From: Pseudoalteromonas denitrificans DSM 6059
Lineage (GTDB): Bacteria; Pseudomonadota; Gammaproteobacteria; Enterobacterales; Alteromonadaceae
NCBI RefSeq assembly: GCF_900112265.1
Contig: NZ_FOLO01000025.1
Location: 1-64,000 of the forward strand
Reading direction: 5' to 3'
Length of the DNA: 64,000 nucleotides
Shown here piece by piece: positions 27,213-34,072 of the stretch. Position numbers and translations under genes: made by a program. A model generated the notes under the pieces. The model saw only the letters and a list, made by a program, of their open reading frames with translations. It was not told where the DNA came from and ran no database searches. The stretch's first letter is position 1. Every line of letters begins with the position of its first letter.

Positions 27213-30200
27213 ATGGGGTTTCAGTCAATAGAATATAAGCTAAAGTGTACAGCGGGTGATGAAATTCTCATTCCAATGGGTCAACTAGAAAGTTATGCAA
27301 AAGATCAAAGAAAATCTGAATCTGAGATAACCCAATATATCGGAGTAATGCCAAAGGTATTTACAGAACCAAGTTTAGATAAAAATAAAGCATCAGCCCC
27401 ATATTTACATTCATTTGAGAATTTATCTAAATACGATAAAAATATAAATGGTTTTTATTATATTTTTGTAAATGGTTTTTTATGGCGTGAAGTTGTTGCT
27501 GTATCAGATGGTTTATTAGCTGAAATAGATTTAGCCAAAGAGTATGGTAAGAATAGACGGCTCCATACTTCAGTTGCTTTTCAAGACTTAGTATTACCCC
27601 ACAAAACCATAGGTTTAAATTGTGATTCTACATCGTTAGAAACTGTAAGTGTTCAAGTGGCTTACTCTATCGTGCAATGGTCGTGGCAATATATAACATC
27701 TTTAGGTGGTCTATATAAAAATGATGTGCGCCATTTATGTACAAAATCCCCCACGTATTGTCAAAATAAAGGCTTAGCTAAAAAGTTATTAAATGAGCGA
27801 TGTCAGCTTATTGATATGGAGCAGGCAAAAAGTGAAGCGCAAATAGTGTTGCACGATGCGGTGGGTATTGCTTTATCTTTGGCAGCCCAGTGCGAACATA
27901 ATATTTTACTCGCTAAACATGAAATAGATTTAATACAAGAAAAAACGCATTATCAAAGCGCGTCTTTAACATATCAAAGTATGTTTAATAAAAAGTTGCA
28001 CCAAAAAATAATAAAAGAGAAATATTTTTTTGCATCTAAACATTCAATCGAGCCTATAACAATTAAAAGTGAGCAACATACAAATAATAGTGCTAGTGAT
28101 AAGTTTTTACGAAGTGGTGCTGAAAATATTGATAAAGACTATTTAATTGATTATTTGTCGAGTGATATCCTAGATGAAAATTTAAACGCATTTCCAAAAA
28201 ACAAACAAATACTATTTAGCTTTTTAGCAGATAAATATAAAGAGCAGATACTCAATACAATTCAAGATGACTACATTCCACTGGGTAATGTTATGCGTGA
28301 CTTTTCCTCGCTTGAACAGCTCGATTACATTTTGGGTTTTCAGTTGGTTAATCAATTTTTAATGTTAATGGCAGTCGATGATAAAAGTATTGGTGCTTTT
28401 CGGCCTTGGTTAGATGAAACAGCACAAGAAAAACAACGGTTAGTAGATGAAAAAAAAGCAGATAGTCTTGCAGGTAAGTTCTTAAAAGATGCGCTAACAG
28501 CACCTCATTGGTTAACCGATTATTTCACTGCACCTGCAAATTTATACGATGTCACTGTGCAAAGCTATACACCAAAAACAGAGTCAGCCAAAAATGATGG
28601 CAGTGGTTTATTTCGTTATCAGGCATTTGCGTTAGTACATAAATTAATTTCTGACAATAAAAAAGAAGACGAACGTACTTTTTTTAATCACCATTTTAAA
28701 GCTGTATTAGGCGCTTATAAATCTATTATGGGTGATATCAGTGGAAACTGGCTGCGCCTGGCTGATCGTTATAAAAAATCAGAATTAAAAGCGGATACTA
28801 TAAAAGTACGCGATATGATCATAAGGCTTAATAAAGCAACGGGTTTACCTGAGATGGGCACTTTGCATGTGATAAAAGCTGCAAATGTGGGTGATGATGT
28901 TGTGGCGATTATGAACTATCAACGTATTCATAAAAATAGAAAACAAAGACGCGATTTAATAAAACAAAAAACAAAAAATGCGGGGCAAAATCCTGTCACT
29001 TTTTATGACAGTGACGGTAATACTATTGCCTCTCAAGACCCCAAACAATTTGGCAGTAATAAAGGGGTTTTTAATGAAGCCAATTGGGTTGAACATAATA
29101 AGCTAATTGGACAATTTGCCTCATTAGATGGTGAGCTTGTTGTAGTACCTAAAGGCCATCAATATGCAAAACATATGGCCGACCCTGAATTTAAACTAGC
29201 GCCAATAGACAGCATTAAATTAAAAGGCATTATGATTTTAGATAAGGGTTTACCGTCATTGATGCTGGCATTTGAATTATATAATTGTAATCGCATGATT
29301 GATAAGTTTAACCAAGGAGAGAAGTTTGATTTTAATAAGTTTACAGCTGAGCTCGTTGTTTCAACTTATAGCTTAGCTGCTAGTGGTATAGAGGTGGCTT
29401 ATGTATTTTCAACACATATAGAAGGGGGTGTAAAAGTACAAGGAATAAAAGCTTTAAAGGCAAATGTTAAATTTCTTGCTAATAAACGTTTATTTAGTGT
29501 TACACGTATGACGGTTATTGGTATGGTCGGGGTTGGTTTAGGGGTATTGTTAAGTTTAAGTGATGCCTGGCAAATGGCATCATACAATGATATGGATGCT
29601 GCGTATGCCCATTTAACCGCTGCGGCGCTGAGCATAGCGGGTTTTGCCTATTTAGGTTTTGCTTTATTAACCACTCCCTTAGGTTGGGCAATAATTATCG
29701 CGGGTGCTTTAGTAACTATACTGGCGCTAACTTTAACCGATAATGCTTTAGAGAAATGGGCTATCAATGGGCCATTTTCAAAAGATGCAGCAAATAGATG
29801 TACAGATAAGTTTGAAAGCTGGTTAACCAATGGTAATGAGTGTTATCAAGCTCTAGCTAACGAGTTGTTAAAACCTCAGATGTCATTATCGATACAAAAG
29901 CTCAGCGGAGCCTCGCACTTTTTAAAAGTGGATGTAAATTTGGTCGGTTTTACTTTAGGCCAGTCAGAATTATTAATTGAAGTGCAGCAAACAGAAGACA
30001 GCCCAAATGATGGAATATGGTTTGGCGGTAGGGAACATAGAGTAAATAATAATAACTTACGAGTTACGCAAAAAATGACGAAAGATAATAGTATTATTGG
30101 TTTTACTTATGATTTTCCATTTTTAGCGATGTGGTCAAAAGCGACAGATGTGAGTTGGCAAGTGAAATTACAATATCGCTTAAGTAAAGATATTGTATTG

Positions 30201-30290
30201 CCTCATATCAGTGCACAAGAACAATCAACATTAGATAAAGATGATTTATCTGAAAAAGCTTACATTATTAAGGAAATTGATTTTGCCTAA
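27213..30290 (+). CDS. Large T6SS effector candidate, VasX-like membrane-active toxin
   Basis: 1025 residues, no signal peptide. The N-terminal part contains FYYIFVNGFLWREV near residues 90-103, a style seen in VasX-type N domains. A long hydrophilic middle follows. Strong hydrophobic segments lie near residues 766-786 and 803-841, before a soluble 180-residue C terminus. That layout fits pore-forming T6SS toxins of the VasX kind, which kill by membrane permeabilisation. Context (PAAR-like gene upstream, two membrane proteins downstream) supports an effector. No catalytic motif was recognised. The assignment is architectural. Confidence 0.7.
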   Translation: MGFQSIEYKLKCTAGDEILIPMGQLESYAKDQRKSESEITQYIGVMPKVFTEPSLDKNKASAPYLHSFENLSKYDKNINGFYYIFVNGFLWREVVAVSDGLLAEIDLAKEYGKNRRLHTSVAFQDLVLPHKTIGLNCDSTSLETVSVQVAYSIVQWSWQYITSLGGLYKNDVRHLCTKSPTYCQNKGLAKKLLNERCQLIDMEQAKSEAQIVLHDAVGIALSLAAQCEHNILLAKHEIDLIQEKTHYQSASLTYQSMFNKKLHQKIIKEKYFFASKHSIEPITIKSEQHTNNSASDKFLRSGAENIDKDYLIDYLSSDILDENLNAFPKNKQILFSFLADKYKEQILNTIQDDYIPLGNVMRDFSSLEQLDYILGFQLVNQFLMLMAVDDKSIGAFRPWLDETAQEKQRLVDEKKADSLAGKFLKDALTAPHWLTDYFTAPANLYDVTVQSYTPKTESAKNDGSGLFRYQAFALVHKLISDNKKEDERTFFNHHFKAVLGAYKSIMGDISGNWLRLADRYKKSELKADTIKVRDMIIRLNKATGLPEMGTLHVIKAANVGDDVVAIMNYQRIHKNRKQRRDLIKQKTKNAGQNPVTFYDSDGNTIASQDPKQFGSNKGVFNEANWVEHNKLIGQFASLDGELVVVPKGHQYAKHMADPEFKLAPIDSIKLKGIMILDKGLPSLMLAFELYNCNRMIDKFNQGEKFDFNKFTAELVVSTYSLAASGIEVAYVFSTHIEGGVKVQGIKALKANVKFLANKRLFSVTRMTVIGMVGVGLGVLLSLSDAWQMASYNDMDAAYAHLTAAALSIAGFAYLGFALLTTPLGWAIIIAGALVTILALTLTDNALEKWAINGPFSKDAANRCTDKFESWLTNGNECYQALANELLKPQMSLSIQKLSGASHFLKVDVNLVGFTLGQSELLIEVQQTEDSPNDGIWFGGREHRVNNNNLRVTQKMTKDNSIIGFTYDFPFLAMWSKATDVSWQVKLQYRLSKDIVLPHISAQEQSTLDKDDLSEKAYIIKEIDFA
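29772..29805 (+). repeat. Copy 1 of a 34-bp exact direct repeat (in effector gene)
   Basis: This segment, coding for part of the region just after the last hydrophobic segment (PFSKDAANRCT), is repeated exactly at 33046-33079, 3.3 kb downstream. Flanking sequence is also similar but diverged. The two copies delimit a possible deletion by recombination that would remove both immunity candidates. Confidence 0.9.
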
Positions 30291-31344
30291 TTCACCAAGT
30301 AATAATAAAAGCGCTAATTGCCAGCCATATTCAGAAACAGCCTACAAAGGTAAACAAGACCCTATTTACCGGAATATGGCACAACCTGAAGAGAGAAAAG
30401 GGCAGAGCATGTTAGCCCGCGACCAATGTAAAAGAGATGTATTTCCAAGGGGATATATTTATGGCATTTGTTGGGACTTTTCACAAAGAGTACCATCGAG
30501 AACAGAAGATTTATCTGATTTAAAACATGCCAATATTAAAGAGCGTGAATTACGTTTACCTTTAGCTTCAACAGGTAATGCAACAGTGTGGGATGCTATT
30601 TTATTGATGTGGCAGTTTTTTACTTTTATAAGCTTCCTAATTGTACCTGGTTTTTACATTATTGTAGTGGCTTTAGTCTTTATAACTAGAGGTTTCTTGG
30701 ACGCATTAGATACGATTGTTGAGGGGCTACCTTTTATTAGTTATTGGATATTTGGCTTAATAATATTGAAATTATTATATTTATTTATTTATTTATTTAT
30801 CCCTAAACCGATTTATAAATGTGCAATGTTTAACCGCTCCACCGGTAATATTGAGTTTCCTACAGCAGACAAACAGAGTTTTATTGCATTACCATTCGAA
30901 CAATTTAATGCCCATCATCGCACTGTGCATACCGCAAATGGTGTGCCGCAATATGGTTTTACATTGCTACATTATCAGCAAGGAATTATGTATCAAAACA
31001 TCAGTGGTTCAGATGTATATACTATCCATCATTGGGAGATGATTCAAAATTTTATGGATATTACACAACCTTTAGCGGATATTCCCAATTTTGAATATTA
31101 CAGAATTTTTGATAAAACGACATGTGAGTTTGATAAACAGCACAATCGACCAAGAGATTTTTGGTATAGAGTCACTAAAAAACAATTTAAGAATGTTTTT
31201 ACTAATAATGAAGATAGGAATGATGAACGTATTACTTATCCTTGGAAGTTTTTAAGTAAAGAGTTATCAGAAATACCCATTAAAAGAAAGGGAGATAACT
31301 TTATCATGCGTCACTTACCCTTGTTACTCCCAATCCATCATTAA
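30283..31344 (+). CDS. Membrane protein, candidate immunity protein 1
   Basis: 353 residues if translation starts at TTG 30283, which has AAGGAA at a good distance and overlaps the effector stop; an ATG at 30241 would extend it further into the effector gene. Two hydrophobic segments lie in the N-terminal half (around IVPGFYIIVVALVF and ISYWIFGLIILKLLYLF). The C-terminal half carries HHWEMIQNFMDI, then PLADIPNFEYYRIFD, then TCEFDK and NRPRDFWYRV, shared with the next paralogue. Position after a membrane-active effector plus membrane topology makes it a candidate immunity protein; not shown directly. Confidence 0.65.
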   Translation: MPNSPSNNKSANCQPYSETAYKGKQDPIYRNMAQPEERKGQSMLARDQCKRDVFPRGYIYGICWDFSQRVPSRTEDLSDLKHANIKERELRLPLASTGNATVWDAILLMWQFFTFISFLIVPGFYIIVVALVFITRGFLDALDTIVEGLPFISYWIFGLIILKLLYLFIYLFIPKPIYKCAMFNRSTGNIEFPTADKQSFIALPFEQFNAHHRTVHTANGVPQYGFTLLHYQQGIMYQNISGSDVYTIHHWEMIQNFMDITQPLADIPNFEYYRIFDKTTCEFDKQHNRPRDFWYRVTKKQFKNVFTNNEDRNDERITYPWKFLSKELSEIPIKRKGDNFIMRHLPLLLPIHH

Positions 31345-31445
31345 ATAATTAATGGTTTGTTTTAACGTTATAAAAAGTACAATTTTATTTTAAATATCGA
31401 TAAGTAATGCATTAATTTTTAATTTTGAGTTGTTTTTAATTATTA

Positions 31446-31467
31446 CTCTCGCTCTTTAACAATTTGA
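31446..31467 (+). promoter_or_regulatory. boxA-like sequence (rRNA-leader type)
   Basis: GCTCTTTAACAAT at 31451-31463 matches the core of the boxA antitermination element found in rRNA leaders and spacers of gammaproteobacteria. No 16S or 23S sequence follows within the window. It lies in the non-coding stretch after the first immunity gene. It may be a stray rRNA-spacer fragment or chance. Confidence 0.35.
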
Positions 31468-31523
31468 ACATTATAAATAAGTCACTTTATGTGCATGATG
31501 TAGTAAGTATGTGTATTGGGTGA

Positions 31524-31832
31524 CTAAATTTATTTAATCATTTTTTACGTTTTTATCAGGTAAGGCATTTGCTTGTTTACGATAAAGCTCAGCGGCTAGA
31601 GCCAACGCTTAAAGAGGCCATTCAAGACAAAAATACAGGTAACGTTAGTGGATTTAGGTATTGGTTTAAGCTGCCAGAGCAAGGCAGATTAATTGTAAAA
31701 GTACAAGAAAACTCTTTGTGGGAAGGAAAGGACGGTACTCATGCGCTACCGTTGCCAGCCCGAAAATACAGCTCAGGTAAGCTGGTTTCCAATAAAGACG
31801 ATGATTATTGGGTAATAGCCAAAAGTCAATGA
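31524..31832 (+). pseudogene. Short unassigned reading frame, possible gene remnant
   Basis: The frame is open from 31524 (after a TGA) to a TGA at 31830-31832 but contains no ATG. The first usable start is TTG at 31569, giving 87 residues. The peptide (for example RYWFKLPEQGRLIVKVQE, then ARKYSSGKLVS) looks like real soluble protein sequence. I do not recognise it. Its place between two duplicated immunity genes suggests the 3' end of a lost gene, but an expressed TTG-started small protein is possible. Confidence 0.35.
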
Positions 31833-31924
31833 TGCAGTACACAAAATAGACCGTTAGTTTTGCTTAATTTTATAAGTAGACTTTAAACATTTATATAGAA
31901 AACCAAAAAATAAAAGAAACTATT

Positions 31925-32998
31925 ATGGAAATATTTAACGAAGTAAAACGTTTATCGAAGAAGCCTGTTTTACATAAAGTGGAAATGATCAAGGTGTATG
32001 GTGGCGCGGGCGTGAGCATGCTTAATTCCTCAAAATTTGCACAACTACCTAATTTAAAGGGCATAAAATATTTGTATTTACAACAGAATGATAAACCTCT
32101 CGTTAATATTTTAAATTTGTTTCGCTTATTTAATTTTTTAGTCATAACATTATTTTTTATTTTATCAGTCTCTTATAAGTTCGAAGATGATTTTTTTAAC
32201 TATCCATTATATTTTGGTTGTTTTTTGAATTATTTCTTAGCTATGTTTAGCTATTTCCTTATAAAAAAAACAGGAGAGACCTCCGTTTATTTGGATCGAA
32301 ACAAACAGCAAGTATGGGTTTTTAGCGGTAAGAAAAAAAAATATATAGCTTATTCTTATCAAGATTTTTCATGTCACATAGAAAAAGGTTATCGCAATCA
32401 CGGCGTAATAACCTACTCAGTTCGTTTAATTATTAAAGATAAAAATATATTGCTTAGTTTTGGTGGTGATGATGCAATTTCTGTTGGTAATTTATTTACA
32501 GAATGGGAACTTATCCAGCGTATTATGGATAGACTCCATCCTTTGCCAGATGTTCCAGACTTAGAGGCATACCGTGAGTTTGATCCTGTTACTTGTGAGT
32601 ACGATAAAAAAAATAATCGCCCAAAAGCCTTTTGGCGCAAGATGAAAAAGCAAAAACTTAAAAAGGTAGTAAGTGAGTTTGAAGAATTAAGTCGAAGTTA
32701 TAAATTTGATCAACATTTACAACCTAAAGATAATGAAGCCAATGGCTGGCAGCGGCCTGAGTGGCTTGAAAAGCCTTGGTTACATTTTAGTAAAGAAGAT
32801 TTAATGACTAAAGCTGAGGCACAAACAGAGTATGAAAACGAAATACATGTTCCTTGGTACTCAGTAATCATATCTCCAGATATTATGTTGTTAACCCGCA
32901 ATATCACCCCAAACTACCTCAACTATTACGATGATGAGAATGAATCAGACATAACAGTCTCATCAGATAATAAGGTTGTCCCAATAAAAGATAATTAA
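31925..32998 (+). CDS. Membrane protein, candidate immunity protein 2 (paralogue)
   Basis: 357 residues. Two hydrophobic segments around residues 62-80 and 90-112. The C-terminal half repeats the pattern of the previous gene: WELIQRIMDR, PLPDVPDLEAYREFD, TCEYDK, NRPKAFWRKM, then a PWLHFSKEDL stretch matching PWKFLSKELS. Sequence divergence between the two is large outside these motifs. The last codons merge with a fragment of a second effector copy, so its stop codon lies at a recombination junction; the original C terminus may have differed. Confidence 0.65.
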   Translation: MEIFNEVKRLSKKPVLHKVEMIKVYGGAGVSMLNSSKFAQLPNLKGIKYLYLQQNDKPLVNILNLFRLFNFLVITLFFILSVSYKFEDDFFNYPLYFGCFLNYFLAMFSYFLIKKTGETSVYLDRNKQQVWVFSGKKKKYIAYSYQDFSCHIEKGYRNHGVITYSVRLIIKDKNILLSFGGDDAISVGNLFTEWELIQRIMDRLHPLPDVPDLEAYREFDPVTCEYDKKNNRPKAFWRKMKKQKLKKVVSEFEELSRSYKFDQHLQPKDNEANGWQRPEWLEKPWLHFSKEDLMTKAEAQTEYENEIHVPWYSVIISPDIMLLTRNITPNYLNYYDDENESDITVSSDNKVVPIKDN

Positions 32999-33141
32999 CC
33001 GATAATGCGCTTGAGAAAAGGACATTTTTTATTACGGAAAGCGGCCCATTTTCAAAAGATGCAGCAAATAGATGTACAGGTAAGTTTTCAAGCTGGTTAA
33101 CCAATGGCAATGAGTGTTATCAAGCATTAGCTAACAAATAA
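32995..33141 (+). pseudogene. Orphan fragment of a second copy of the effector gene
   Basis: In the frame ending at TAA 33139-33141 the fragment reads LTDNALEK, an insertion-containing variable stretch, then PFSKDAANRCT and SWLTNGNECYQALAN. This matches the effector region coded at 29733-29863, just after its last membrane segment. A 34-bp block is identical at DNA level. There is no start codon, and the frame stops where the intact effector continues for about 160 residues. It is debris of a duplicated effector and marks the right edge of the effector-immunity expansion. Confidence 0.85.
33046..33079 (+). repeat. Copy 2 of the 34-bp exact direct repeat (in effector fragment)
   Basis: Identical to 29772-29805 in the intact effector gene. 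See the effector fragment that contains it. Confidence 0.9.
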
Positions 33142-33168
33142 CTTTAAACCGTGCCATTATTTTATTTC

Positions 33169-33570
33169 TTAAATTCTGAAAATAGTATTAAAGCTATTTG
33201 TTATATATTCAATTGCTTCAGATAAGTGATTAAATTCCTTACAGGGTAAACCTATTGAGCAGCAGGCTTTTTTAAAAAGTTCGATTTCAAGCGCATTTCC
33301 ACTGACCAGACCGATAAATATACACCCTTTATTAACAATATCTTCTAAGTGTAAGGTTAATAGTTCATATGCATCTAACGTTGCTAGTGTTTGCATGTCA
33401 GTAAAATATTCAATTCTTGCCCATCGAGAGTAATTGTGAGTGGCAATGCTATCATTAATCAATTGATGAAAACGTTGAGCACCTTCAAAATTTATACTCC
33501 CGCTTGGCTTGCATATTAAAATATTACCCAGCCAATTAAGTTCGATATCCCCATGACAATTGTATTTCAT
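33169..33570 (-). CDS. Small STAS-like protein of unknown function
   Basis: 133 residues on the complementary strand. The N-terminal pattern (LICKPSGSINFEGAQRFHQLI, then SRWARIEYF near residue 50) recalls STAS/anti-sigma-antagonist-like folds with alternating strands and helices. I cannot name a family. It is a single gene converging on the T6SS module and so marks its right border. A role in signalling is only an inference from the fold. Confidence 0.6.
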   Translation of the reverse strand: MKYNCHGDIELNWLGNILICKPSGSINFEGAQRFHQLINDSIATHNYSRWARIEYFTDMQTLATLDAYELLTLHLEDIVNKGCIFIGLVSGNALEIELFKKACCSIGLPCKEFNHLSEAIEYITNSFNTIFRI

Positions 33571-33593
33571 GCTAACTTACTTTTTAACAAAAC

Positions 33594-33608
33594 TATACTT
33601 TGAGTATA
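33594..33608 (-). promoter_or_regulatory. Dyad TATACT/AGTATA upstream of the STAS-like gene
   Basis: TATACT (33594-33599) and AGTATA (33603-33608) form a perfect 6-bp dyad with a 3-bp centre, 24 bp upstream of the leftward start. Either half could serve as a -10 box on the complementary strand. No clear -35 was found. Confidence 0.3.
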
Positions 33609-34072
33609 ATTTATTAAAACCATACTGCTAATTCTTCAAATACCAAAGTTAAGGTTACAGCCTATCAGGTTTTAGACTGCATCAATTATAAATTGATATT
33701 AATTTCATTCTTTTTTGGTAATTAAAACTTCAGCTAAAACTGGTACTTTAAATAAGAGACATGACCTTTTAATTTTGGTTTTAAATTCGTATTTTTAAAT
33801 ATTATTCAAAATATCACTAGTGGATTTTTCTGTGTGAATTGTTTAGTTATTTAAGCATCTAGCGTTACAAAATAATTACATGAATAAAAATATATTGTAA
33901 GCGTATTGTAAACTTTACTTTCAGTGTATTGAAAAATAGAGATATAAGTTCATAAAGCGTATGTAGTTGCCACTTTCATCTAATTGGCTATTTCATTAAT
34001 TCAGCATACAGGGTGCTAAATGAGTCAATTAACATAATCAACTTAAAATATTTAGTAAGGAAACAGCATCAA
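33609..34072. other. Non-coding region upstream of the TonB-dependent receptor
   Basis: About 460 bp, very AT-rich, no convincing reading frame. The only structure I can point to is a direct repeat of TATTGTAA at 33893-33900 and 33904-33911, spaced exactly 11 bp, one helical turn, which may be a regulator site for the receptor gene. No convincing -35/-10 pair was found. Confidence 0.4.

Noticed and set aside
29399..29830. Two antisense frames in the effector gene, one of which recurs at 32919-33110
   Set aside because: The recurrence is real but is explained by the duplicated effector DNA, not by an antisense gene.
9026..31344. Prophage or tailocin
   Set aside because: Sheath, tube, baseplate and spike genes are present, but together with TssJLM, TssK, ClpV and TagF, and without capsid, terminase, lysis or tail-fibre genes. 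This is a T6SS.
31446..31530. Start of an rRNA operon
   Set aside because: Only a boxA-like core is present. No 16S or 23S sequence follows, so no rRNA gene is called.
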